A stretch of DNA of 5,534 nt, from the NCBI GenBank assembly GCA_003448025.1, contig DLXL01000431.1:1-5534 (forward strand), read 5' to 3'. The DNA is from Saprospirales bacterium (GTDB taxonomy: Bacteria > Bacteroidota > Bacteroidia > Chitinophagales > Saprospiraceae). The notes under the pieces were generated by a model. It searched no databases, had not been told where the DNA came from, and worked only from the letters and a program-made list of their open reading frames with translations. A program made the translations under genes and the position numbers. Positions 1-5,534 of the stretch are shown piece by piece (the first letter of the stretch is position 1; every line of letters starts with the position of its first letter).

Positions 1-124
1 AGTAGTCAATCACAAATTTTCTGAATACTTCTGCTTTGCGGTAATCTGCTACTACCATTTCCCCAACTGTAAGGGGCTTTTCTGCTATTTCCAGGGGGAA
101 TCTGGTTTGTTCTGAATAAGTCAT
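1..124 (-). CDS. ric: RIC/ScdA-type iron-sulfur cluster repair di-iron protein, N-terminal fragment
   Basis: Only the first 41 codons are in the window; the gene runs off the left edge on the minus strand. The start is the ATG read from 124 down to 122. Residues 18-41 read LTVGEMVVADYRKAEVFRKF followed by VIDY, which fits the ScdA_N domain of RIC/YtfE/ScdA proteins (pattern TVGE-hydrophobic-V-x-DYR-x-A-x-VF-x-KF-x-IDY/F). The family continues with CCGG, and the next codon here begins with T, compatible with Cys. RIC proteins are cytoplasmic; the C-terminal haemerythrin-like di-iron domain, outside this window, helps restore iron-sulfur clusters after nitric oxide or peroxide damage. The gene is divergent from the NO-converting enzyme at 435, which supports a nitrosative-stress role. 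There is no clear Shine-Dalgarno; the leader is A-rich just upstream of the start. The short fragment limits certainty, and a stand-alone ScdA_N/DUF542 protein is possible. Confidence 0.72.
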   Translation of the reverse strand, partial: MTYSEQTRFPLEIAEKPLTVGEMVVADYRKAEVFRKFVIDY

Positions 125-136
125 GGGTGATTTTTT

Positions 137-149
137 TTGAATGAGTCAA
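137..149. promoter_or_regulatory. TTGA-N5-TCAA inverted repeat near the ric start
   Basis: TTGA (137-140) and TCAA (146-149) are complementary arms separated by five bases, 13 bases upstream of the ric start codon. It resembles an FNR/CRP-family half-site pair (TTGA-N6-TCAA), but the spacer is one base short, so a genuine FNR-type site is doubtful. It overlaps the palindrome at 147-158. A regulator bound here would lie in the ric leader or promoter and would probably block ric expression. Sequence symmetry is seen; the operator role is inferred. Confidence 0.3.
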
Positions 150-158
150 TGGCCATTG
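147..158. promoter_or_regulatory. perfect 12-bp palindrome CAATGGCCATTG
   Basis: This is a perfectly self-complementary 12-mer located 23 bases upstream of the ric start and overlapping the TTGA-N5-TCAA repeat. Its position suits an operator for ric, but a 12-bp palindrome can also occur by chance, and I do not recognise it as the site of a named regulator. Confidence 0.3.
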
Positions 159-185
159 TGAATCAGATTGATCCAACATGATTCA
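159..185. promoter_or_regulatory. TGAATC-N15-GATTCA inverted repeat
   Basis: Arms TGAATC (159-164) and GATTCA (180-185) are perfect reverse complements separated by 15 bases, giving a 27-base symmetric element upstream of ric. The spacing would put the two arms about two helical turns apart, as for a dimeric regulator. No regulator is recognised, and six-base arms in A+T-rich DNA give modest support. Confidence 0.22.
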
Positions 186-308
186 TGGCAGGTAATTTTA
201 AGGCAAAATTAATATTTAAGAGTATTTTATCTTTTATTATAATAAAGCTTTACAAAATATTGACAATCAAGTTTGTACACGAAACCAACCAATTGCCGGA
301 AGGAAACC

Positions 309-332
309 ATTTGGTCATTTGCCCGACCAAAT
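309..332. promoter_or_regulatory. candidate operator: ATTTGGTC-N8-GACCAAAT inverted repeat
   Basis: Arms ATTTGGTC (309-316) and GACCAAAT (325-332) are perfect 8-base reverse complements around an 8-base spacer, ATTTGCCC. The centre (320.5) lies roughly 68-70 bases upstream of the start site predicted from the nod promoter, a position often used by activators that contact RNA polymerase from upstream. It is the most symmetric element in the intergenic region. It is not followed by a T tract, so it does not look like a terminator. Which protein binds it is unknown; the Rrf2 regulator at 2865 or a CRP/FNR-family activator are candidates. Confidence 0.45.
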
Positions 333-354
333 CAATATATCTCCACTGCGCTGT

Positions 355-384
355 TTTGACAAATAAAAAACTAAAGTATATTTG
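355..384 (+). promoter_or_regulatory. Bacteroidota-type promoter of nod
   Basis: A -33 element TTTG (355-358) and a -7 element TATATTTG (377-384) are separated by 18 bases, close to the Bacteroidota consensus TTTG-N19-TAnnTTTG used by the primary sigma factor. Transcription would begin near 388-391, giving a leader of about 45 bases before the nod ATG at 435. The leader has no clear Shine-Dalgarno sequence, as is common in Bacteroidota. Confidence 0.7.
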
Positions 385-434
385 CAGACAAAATACTCTT
401 AATTCTTAAAACGAGTTACACGAATCACTTCCTC

Positions 435-2828
435 ATGGAACAGACAGACAAAACGAACGGGAATGGTCGATATCTGAAAAAGAGTGTTGACTATTTAATG
501 GACACCAAAAACTGGTGGGGACCACTCACCATCATCCTCATAATCAGCCTGGCCGGCGTAGGAATGATAGGGTATCAAACCTATTTTGAGGCACCGCCGG
601 AAGCTGCATTTAAGGACGTTTCAGGAAACGTCGTCATGGAAAAATCTGCCATAAACAGAGGGCAGGAAGTTTTTCATAAATATGCGTTGATGGAATATGG
701 GAGTTATTTTGGAGATGGCGCCCAGCGGGGTCCTGATTACACTGCAGAAGCACTGAACCTGACTGCCCGGTATATGACCGAATATCTGTCGCAGGAATAT
801 TTGAAAAAAAATGGCAGGCAGGCTACAGAGTCGGAAGTAAAGGTGATGGAAGAACAAACTAAAAAAGAACTCAAAACCAACCGATACCAAAAGCAGGAGG
901 ATGCTATAATACTATCAGAAGCACAAACCTTCGCGTTAGGAAAGGTCCGCGAATATTACCTGAGTTTATTTATAGACCACAACACCGATAAGGCTTTTCC
1001 GCCTCCCGGCTACATCAGCAACCGGCAGGAAGTAACGGATCTTGCCGATTTCTTCTTCTGGGGCGCCTGGGTTTGTGCCGTGGAACGCCCCGGCTCCAGC
1101 TTTAGTTATACGCATAATTGGCCCTATGATCCACAAGCTGGCAACACACCCACGGCTCCGGTTATTTTGTGGAGTGTCTTGGGCATGCTCGGTTTCGTAT
1201 TAGGCTGTGGCATTGTACTTTACTTTATCGGTCAATACAATCAATTACCGAACAAGTTTTTCACCCCTCCCAAAAAAGATCTTCTGACTATTGACAAGGT
1301 AAACCGTTTTACGCCAACTCCTACCCAAAGAGCCACCTACAAGTTTTTTGCCGTGGCAGCCGTTTTGTTCCTGCTTCAGGTGAGCAGCGGGATCATTACC
1401 CTCAACGATTTTATCAACTTCTTTGGGTATGCAGGCATCCATATTTCCGGTGAAATCCCGGTTACGCTTTCCAGAAGCTGGCACATCATGTTATCACTGT
1501 ACTGGATTTCGACCTGTTGGATAGCCTCCTCCATTTTTATCCTGCCTGTTTTAGCCAAACAGGAAATCCCCGGCCAATTAATACTGGTCAACACCCTTTT
1601 CTGGATGTTGTTCCTGCTTGTAGGCGGGTCGCTCACGGGCATGGTACTGGGCCCACTCGGTTTACTTGGCGAATGGTGGAACCTGCTGGGGCATCAGGGT
1701 TGGGAATATGTTGACTTCGGGAAACTGTATCAGGGATTGCTCATGGTGATTTTTGTGCTGTGGGGAGTGGTAGTATATCGGGGCTTGCGCCCTACCTTTT
1801 TGAAAAAAGAAACCTGGACCCTGCCTAAATGGATCCTGTATTCGGTTATCGGCATTCCCCTGTTGTTTCTGAGCGGATTTGTAGCCACTCCCAAGACCAA
1901 TTTTGTGATTGCAGATTTCTGGCGCTGGATGGTCATTCATATGTGGGTAGAAGCATTTTTTGAAGTCTTCATTACCGTTATTGTCAGTTACCTGCTTGTC
2001 CTAATGGGATTGGTGAGCCGGCAGGCTGCTATTCGTGTGGTATATTTTGCAACCTTATTATTTTTAGGCACAGGACTCCTGGGCATATCCCACAACTTCT
2101 ACTGGAATGCCAAACCAGTGGCTACCATGGCTTTGGGAAGTATTTTCTCTACCCTTCAGTTTATCCCCCTGATATTGCTTACCGTGGAGGCATGGCGATT
2201 TAAAAACATGCCCAAAATAGCCGTGGGAGATGTAGAACAGAAAGATTTGGGGGCAAATTTTGCCTTCCCTGAGGTTTTTCTGTTCCTGGTAGCGGTCAAT
2301 TTCTGGAATTTCTTCGGCGCCGGTGTGATGGGTATTATTGTAAACTTACCCATCATGAACTACTTCGAACACGGCACTTACCTGACCATCAACCATGCCC
2401 ACGCAGCGTTGATGGGCGTATATGGCAATGTCTCGTTGGCTGCCATGTTGTTCGCCTCCAAAATGATTCTTAAATCCAATTTCTGGAATACTAAAACCAT
2501 CCGAACCGTATTTTGGTCTATCAACGCCGGCTTGATGCTGATGGTCATTCTGGATTTGTTTCCTGCCGGAGCTATCCAATTCAAGGCCGTTGTAGAAAAA
2601 GGTTTGTGGTATGGCCGTTCTGCAGCATTCATACAAAATGGAACATTCGAAACCCTGACCTGGCTGAGAGGTATTGGCGCCACCCTGTTTTTCGTGGGTG
2701 GAACTATTCCATTGGCCTGGTTTATGGTTACTCGGATGAAATCACTTAAGAACGCCGAAAAAAATATCCATCCGGAGTTCATGGATCAGGATTCAGAGCA
2801 CCCTGAAGAAGTAAGCGCCCATTCCTGA
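435..2828 (+). CDS. nod: putative nitric oxide dismutase (qNOR-like, haem-copper oxidase superfamily)
   Basis: A 797-residue inner-membrane protein with the qNOR layout: N-terminal membrane helix (about 28-48), extracytoplasmic domain (about 50-240) containing a qNOR-like block at residues 76-106 (GQEVFHKYALMEYGS then GPDYTAEAL), then about 13 more hydrophobic helices. Retained residues: H350 (RSWH, low-spin haem), H502 and E506 (HMWVE, FeB ligands), H553, and H654/H656 (NHAHAALMGVYG, haem ligands). Altered residues: N554 replaces the second His of the FeB His-His pair, Q575 replaces the conserved active-site Glu (TLQ where qNORs have ALE), N324 and N328 replace the quinol-binding His and Glu of the HYxVE motif, and A749 replaces the quinol-site Asp of the RxPGD motif. 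This combination is known from the proposed NO dismutases, thought to convert 2 NO to N2 and O2 without quinol electrons. An NO reductase of unusual type remains possible. Start ATG follows a clear promoter; divergent to ric, 36 bases before an Rrf2 gene. Confidence 0.85.
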   Translation: MEQTDKTNGNGRYLKKSVDYLMDTKNWWGPLTIILIISLAGVGMIGYQTYFEAPPEAAFKDVSGNVVMEKSAINRGQEVFHKYALMEYGSYFGDGAQRGPDYTAEALNLTARYMTEYLSQEYLKKNGRQATESEVKVMEEQTKKELKTNRYQKQEDAIILSEAQTFALGKVREYYLSLFIDHNTDKAFPPPGYISNRQEVTDLADFFFWGAWVCAVERPGSSFSYTHNWPYDPQAGNTPTAPVILWSVLGMLGFVLGCGIVLYFIGQYNQLPNKFFTPPKKDLLTIDKVNRFTPTPTQRATYKFFAVAAVLFLLQVSSGIITLNDFINFFGYAGIHISGEIPVTLSRSWHIMLSLYWISTCWIASSIFILPVLAKQEIPGQLILVNTLFWMLFLLVGGSLTGMVLGPLGLLGEWWNLLGHQGWEYVDFGKLYQGLLMVIFVLWGVVVYRGLRPTFLKKETWTLPKWILYSVIGIPLLFLSGFVATPKTNFVIADFWRWMVIHMWVEAFFEVFITVIVSYLLVLMGLVSRQAAIRVVYFATLLFLGTGLLGISHNFYWNAKPVATMALGSIFSTLQFIPLILLTVEAWRFKNMPKIAVGDVEQKDLGANFAFPEVFLFLVAVNFWNFFGAGVMGIIVNLPIMNYFEHGTYLTINHAHAALMGVYGNVSLAAMLFASKMILKSNFWNTKTIRTVFWSINAGLMLMVILDLFPAGAIQFKAVVEKGLWYGRSAAFIQNGTFETLTWLRGIGATLFFVGGTIPLAWFMVTRMKSLKNAEKNIHPEFMDQDSEHPEEVSAHS

Positions 2829-2834
2829 ACGATG

Positions 2835-2842
2835 TATATTTG
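2835..2842 (+). promoter_or_regulatory. -7 element upstream of the Rrf2 gene
   Basis: TATATTTG matches TAnnTTTG and is identical to the -7 element of the nod promoter. It lies seven bases after the nod stop codon and 22 bases before the Rrf2 ATG. No convincing TTTG -33 element is seen at the right distance inside the nod 3' end, so the promoter may be weak or activator-dependent, and read-through from nod is also likely because no terminator separates the genes. The element includes an imperfect symmetry, TTTG-CC-CAAA (2839-2848), that could allow autoregulation. Confidence 0.45.
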
Positions 2843-2853
2843 CCCAAAATACC

Positions 2854-2858
2854 AGGGA
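2854..2858 (+). promoter_or_regulatory. weak ribosome-binding sequence deciding the Rrf2 start
   Basis: AGGGA six bases before the ATG at 2865 is the only Shine-Dalgarno-like stretch close to a start in this window. It supports 2865 over the in-frame ATG at 2832, which would lie upstream of the predicted -7 element and would add eleven residues not typical of Rrf2 proteins. Confidence 0.4.
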
Positions 2859-2864
2859 ACAAAC

Positions 2865-3302
2865 ATGCGTGTTATCTCAAAATCTGGTGAATACGGGCTT
2901 CGCGCCTTACTTCACATGGCTTCAAATCAGGATAATGAAAGATTTTTCAACATTCGGGAAATGTCGGATGAGTTGGATATCTCCTTTCATTTCCTAACCA
3001 AAATCCTGCAGGTGCTCACTCAAAAGGGTATTCTACAGTCCTACAGGGGTCCTAATGGCGGAGTTGGATTTTTGAAAAGTGCGGAAGAGATCACCCTGGC
3101 AGAGCTCGTTCGGGCCCTTGAAGGCGATGATTTTTTTGATAAATGCCTGCTTGGATTGCCTGGCTGTGGAGAACGGCAGCCTTGTCCCATGCACGCCTAT
3201 TGGATGGGCATTCGAAATAACCTGAAAGATGAATTTGAAACAACGTCCCTGGCAGATCTGGGGAAAAATACCAGGTTGCAACATCTCAGACTGATTGCCT
3301 GA
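2865..3302 (+). CDS. Rrf2-family transcriptional regulator, probable iron-sulfur sensor
   Basis: The 145-residue protein has the usual Rrf2 length and order. It starts MRVISKSGEYGLRALLHMA (first helix), followed by a winged helix-turn-helix at about 28-70 with the recognition part FHFLTKILQVLTQKGILQSY and the wing RGPNGG. A dimerisation helix with the cysteine region follows: C94, C101 and C107 (spacing C-X6-C-X5-C, then PMH with H110). IscR and NsrR bind a [2Fe-2S] or [4Fe-4S] cluster through three cysteines in this place, so this protein probably senses NO, oxygen or cluster status. It follows nod on the same strand after 36 bases and is followed by a terminator, so it may be co-transcribed with nod and may regulate nod and the divergent ric in an NsrR-like manner. 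The name nsrR is not assigned because the Cys spacing differs slightly and Rrf2 subfamilies cannot be separated by eye. An alternative upstream start at 2832 is less likely. Confidence 0.9.
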   Translation: MRVISKSGEYGLRALLHMASNQDNERFFNIREMSDELDISFHFLTKILQVLTQKGILQSYRGPNGGVGFLKSAEEITLAELVRALEGDDFFDKCLLGLPGCGERQPCPMHAYWMGIRNNLKDEFETTSLADLGKNTRLQHLRLIA

Positions 3303-3331
3303 TTCGATTCATGAAGGCTTTAAATAGTACG

Positions 3332-3361
3332 ATGGGCAGCAGCAATGTTGCCCATTTTTTT
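3332..3361 (+). terminator. intrinsic terminator after the Rrf2 gene
   Basis: A ten-pair stem is formed by ATGGGCAGCA (3332-3341) and TGTTGCCCAT (3346-3355), with one G-U pair, capped by the GNRA-type tetraloop GCAA (3342-3345). Seven T residues (3355-3361) follow directly. It ends the nod/Rrf2 transcript 30 bases after the stop codon and insulates nrdJ. Confidence 0.9.
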
Positions 3362-3397
3362 GTAAAAATTATCACCCGGAGAGGCCTCTATATTCCC

Positions 3398-3405
3398 TAT
3401 ATTTG
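3398..3405 (+). promoter_or_regulatory. -7 element of the nrdJ promoter
   Basis: TATATTTG, matching TAnnTTTG, lies 19 bases upstream of the nrdJ ATG and after the terminator, so nrdJ probably has its own promoter. No clear TTTG -33 element is seen at the expected distance (about 3375-3380 reads CCCGGA). The predicted leader is very short. Confidence 0.5.
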
Positions 3406-3424
3406 CTCATAAACCAAGACAACT

Positions 3425-5534
3425 ATGCCTACCCGTACCGACTCAAGCAATAGCCCAGCCGTTGACCCCCAAAAAAAGGCTTTTACCCATGAAGAAGCCC
3501 TTAACGCAGCCATCTCGTATTTCGAAGGAGATACCCTTGCAGCAGGTGTATGGCTGAATAAATATGCGCTGAAAGATTCCTTCGGCCGGATCTACGAACG
3601 CAGCCCGAAAGAAATGCACCTGCGCATTGCTGCCGAAATCCTGCGCATAGAAAACAAATATCCTGACCCTCTTAGCGAAAAAGAAATATTGAATCTGCTG
3701 GAACGATTTCGGTATCTGGTACCTCAGGGTAGCCCAATGGCCGGTATCGGAAACCCATATCAAGTGGTTTCCCTGTCAAACTGTTTTGTGATTGGTGTGG
3801 AAGGGAATGCTGACTCTTACGGCGGAATCATGAAAATTGACGAGGAACAGGTGCAACTCATGAAGCGCCGTGGCGGGGTAGGTCATGATCTCTCTCATTT
3901 GCGTCCCAGTGGATTGCCTGTTATGAACAGCGCCCTGACCAGCACCGGAATTCTGCCATTCATGGAACGCTACTCCAATTCTACCCGCGAAGTGGCGCAG
4001 GATGGTCGCAGGGGTGCTCTGATGCTTACATTGTCGGTTCGCCACCCGGATGCTGAACAATTTGTGGATGCCAAGCTGGACCATACCAAGGTTACCGGCG
4101 CCAATATTTCGCTCCGCATAGACGATGCGTTCATGAAAGCTGCTGTGAGCGGTGAGCCTTACCGGCAACAATTCCCTGTAAACAGCAAGAATCCTTCCTT
4201 TGAAACCAGTATTGACGCCGCACTTCTCTGGAAAAAAATTGTTCACAACGCCTGGAAAAGTGCCGAACCCGGCGTTTTGTTCTGGGATACTGTGGAGCGG
4301 GAATCTGTGCCGGATTGCTATGCAGATCTTGGTTTTCACACCATTTCCACCAACCCATGTGGGGAAATCCCACTTTGCCCCTATGATAGCTGTCGGTTGC
4401 TGGCGATCAATCTGTTGAGTTATGTTGACCATCCTTATACTCCGCAGGCAAGTTTTAACACTGAATTGTTCCAGCAACATGCGCAATATGCCCAAAGGGT
4501 TATGGACGATATTATTGATCTGGAACTGGAAAAGATAGAAGCCATCCTGGATAAAATCGGTCATGATCCTGAAAACCCCGAAATCAAACAAACCGAACGT
4601 CAACTTTGGTTGAAAATTCGGGAAAAATGCATCAAAGGCCGACGTACCGGGATTGGAATCACTGCTGAAGGAGATATGCTGGCGGCACTGGGCATTCAAT
4701 ATGGCTCACCGGAATCCTTGGATTTTTGTGAAAACCTGCACCAAATGCTCGCTTTGAACGTTTACCGGGGCTCAGTGGAATTAGCCAGACAACGAGGTGC
4801 ATTCCCTATTTACAGCGCTGAACGGGAAGCACAAAACCCATTTATTCAACGACTTAAGTCCGCTGACCCAACCTTATATGAGGATATGATCCGGCATGGT
4901 CGTCGCAATATCGCACTGCTGACGATTGCTCCTACCGGAACGACCAGTTTGATGACGCAAACCACTTCAGGTCTGGAACCCGTATTCCGAATATCCTATC
5001 AAAGAAGGCGCAAAGTCAATCCTAACGATAAAAACGTCAAAATCACCTTTGTGGACGACACCGGCGACTCCTGGGAAGATTACCATGTATTTCACCCACC
5101 GTTTATGCATTGGCTGAAAGTCAAAGGTTACGACCCTGCAGAGGTGCAAACACTTCCGGAGGAGGAGCTGGCAGAAATCATTGCGAAATCTCCCTGGTAT
5201 GGCGCGAGTGCCGCTGATGTGGACTGGATTAATAAAGTACACCTGCAGGGCAGGGTACAGAAGTGGGTGGACCACAGCATTAGCGTCACGGTCAATGTTC
5301 CGGAAGAGGCAACCGAAGAGCTGATCGAAAAGATTTATCTCACCGGCTGGCAATCCGGCTGCAAAGGCATGACGGTATATCGGGAAGGCTCCCGCGACGG
5401 CGTGTTGATAAGCAATAAAAAAGAAGAGCCCAAAGTCATTTTTACGGAAACCGTAGCGCCCAAACGCCCGCAAACACTTGATGCCACCGTGGTCAGTTTT
5501 ATGAACAACGACGAGCGCTGGGTAGCAGTCATTG
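3425..5534 (+). CDS. nrdJ: adenosylcobalamin-dependent (class II) ribonucleotide reductase, 3'-truncated by window
   Basis: The frame is open from ATG 3425 to the window edge, 703 codons without a stop. The enzyme reduces ribonucleotides to deoxyribonucleotides using a thiyl radical generated from adenosylcobalamin; it is cytoplasmic and needs no oxygen. Seen: N-terminal region with LNKYALKD (44-51); redox Cys C120 in SLSNCFV; GGVGHDLSHLRPSG (150-163); active-site NPCGEIPL with N310, radical Cys C312 and E314; partner Cys C323 eleven residues on; phosphate-binding loop APTGTTSLM (502-510); and GCKGMTVYREGSR (645-657), typical of NrdJ. The three-cysteine arrangement (C120, C312, C323) matches that of Thermotoga maritima NrdJ. 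The usual C-terminal tail with the shuttling Cys pair lies beyond the window; the family is commonly about 800-900 residues in this group. The start has no Shine-Dalgarno, but a -7 element lies 19 bases upstream. It appears independent of the nod/Rrf2 unit. Confidence 0.95.
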   Translation, partial: MPTRTDSSNSPAVDPQKKAFTHEEALNAAISYFEGDTLAAGVWLNKYALKDSFGRIYERSPKEMHLRIAAEILRIENKYPDPLSEKEILNLLERFRYLVPQGSPMAGIGNPYQVVSLSNCFVIGVEGNADSYGGIMKIDEEQVQLMKRRGGVGHDLSHLRPSGLPVMNSALTSTGILPFMERYSNSTREVAQDGRRGALMLTLSVRHPDAEQFVDAKLDHTKVTGANISLRIDDAFMKAAVSGEPYRQQFPVNSKNPSFETSIDAALLWKKIVHNAWKSAEPGVLFWDTVERESVPDCYADLGFHTISTNPCGEIPLCPYDSCRLLAINLLSYVDHPYTPQASFNTELFQQHAQYAQRVMDDIIDLELEKIEAILDKIGHDPENPEIKQTERQLWLKIREKCIKGRRTGIGITAEGDMLAALGIQYGSPESLDFCENLHQMLALNVYRGSVELARQRGAFPIYSAEREAQNPFIQRLKSADPTLYEDMIRHGRRNIALLTIAPTGTTSLMTQTTSGLEPVFRISYQRRRKVNPNDKNVKITFVDDTGDSWEDYHVFHPPFMHWLKVKGYDPAEVQTLPEEELAEIIAKSPWYGASAADVDWINKVHLQGRVQKWVDHSISVTVNVPEEATEELIEKIYLTGWQSGCKGMTVYREGSRDGVLISNKKEEPKVIFTETVAPKRPQTLDATVVSFMNNDERWVAVI

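Larger units (their letters stand above)
125..434. other. divergent intergenic region between ric and nod
   Basis: This 310-base stretch separates two divergent starts and should carry the control signals of both. It is A+T-rich in the middle (about 195-265). It contains four candidate regulatory structures listed separately (137-149, 147-158, 159-185 and 309-332) and a Bacteroidota-type promoter at 355-384. A 74-codon open frame on the plus strand (185-409) covers most of it, but the promoter and the 309-332 inverted repeat lie inside that frame and the translation matches no family I recognise, so I treat it as non-coding. No tRNA, riboswitch or terminator is visible. Confidence 0.7.
3303..3424. 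other. intergenic region between the Rrf2 gene and nrdJ
   Basis: These 122 bases hold a strong terminator (3332-3361) and a -7 element (3398-3405). Nothing else is recognised; in particular no cobalamin riboswitch is visible, and the leader predicted for nrdJ is only about 15 bases, too short for one. Confidence 0.6.

Noticed and set aside
137..149. Canonical FNR box
   Set aside because: The TTGA and TCAA arms are separated by five rather than six bases, so it does not meet the usual FNR spacing; it is kept only as a symmetric element.
204..211. Possible minus-strand -7 element (TAATTTTG) for ric
   Set aside because: It matches TAnnTTTG on the minus strand, but no TTTG -33 element lies at the proper distance and it sits 80 bases from the start in A+T-rich DNA, where chance matches are frequent.
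185..409. 74-codon plus-strand open frame in the ric-nod intergenic region
   Set aside because: It contains the nod promoter (355-384) and the 309-332 inverted repeat, has an A+T-rich composition unlike the neighbouring genes, has no ribosome-binding site, and its translation resembles no family I know.
2378..2782. 134-codon minus-strand open frame inside nod
   Set aside because: Antisense to the conserved NHAHAALMGVYG segment and C-terminal helices of nod; no independent coding evidence.
435..2828. Annotation as an ordinary quinol-dependent nitric oxide reductase (norB/norZ)
   Set aside because: The overall fold fits, but the His-to-Asn and Glu-to-Gln active-site changes and loss of three quinol-site residues argue against a standard qNOR.
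3776..4699. 307-codon minus-strand open frame
   Set aside because: It lies entirely antisense to the nrdJ coding sequence, whose plus-strand translation carries every class II reductase motif; the minus-strand product shows no recognisable domain.
4967..5473. 168-codon minus-strand open frame
   Set aside because: Antisense shadow of nrdJ covering the conserved GCKGMTVYREGSR region; no family features of its own.

Overview
The window looks like a piece of a Bacteroidota chromosome. Evidence: three copies of the Bacteroidota-type -7 element TATATTTG (form TAnnTTTG) sit just upstream of three genes, starts have little or no Shine-Dalgarno sequence, and the protein sequences (ScdA/RIC N-terminus, Rrf2 regulator, class II ribonucleotide reductase) have a Bacteroidota flavour. 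Genus cannot be decided from the sequence.

Layout: (1) positions 1-124, minus strand, the first 41 codons of a RIC/ScdA-type di-iron protein involved in repair of nitrosative and oxidative damage; (2) 125-434, a 310-base divergent intergenic region with several inverted repeats and a good Bacteroidota promoter; (3) 435-2828, plus strand, a 797-residue quinol nitric oxide reductase (qNOR) homologue; (4) 2865-3302, plus strand, a 145-residue Rrf2-family regulator with three cysteines suited to an iron-sulfur cluster; (5) a strong intrinsic terminator at 3332-3361; (6) 3425 to the end, plus strand, an adenosylcobalamin-dependent class II ribonucleotide reductase (nrdJ), cut off by the window edge after 703 codons.

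The highlight is the qNOR homologue. It keeps the haem ligands and part of the FeB site, but the second histidine of the usual His-His pair is Asn (N554), the active-site glutamate after it is Gln (Q575), and the residues that bind quinol in true qNORs are replaced (N324, N328, A749). This is the signature of the putative NO dismutases (Nod; 2 NO -> N2 + O2) first proposed in Methylomirabilis and also reported from some Bacteroidota. The best call is therefore nod, a candidate for light-independent oxygen production, rather than an ordinary nitric oxide reductase.

How the genes may work together (inference): the divergent RIC gene, the NO-converting enzyme and the Rrf2 regulator form a compact NO-handling module, with the regulator possibly sensing NO through its cluster and acting at the inverted repeats between ric and nod. 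The nrdJ gene is separated by a terminator and has its own -7 element, so it is probably an independent housekeeping unit, although an oxygen-tolerant, oxygen-independent reductase suits a cell living across oxic/anoxic transitions.
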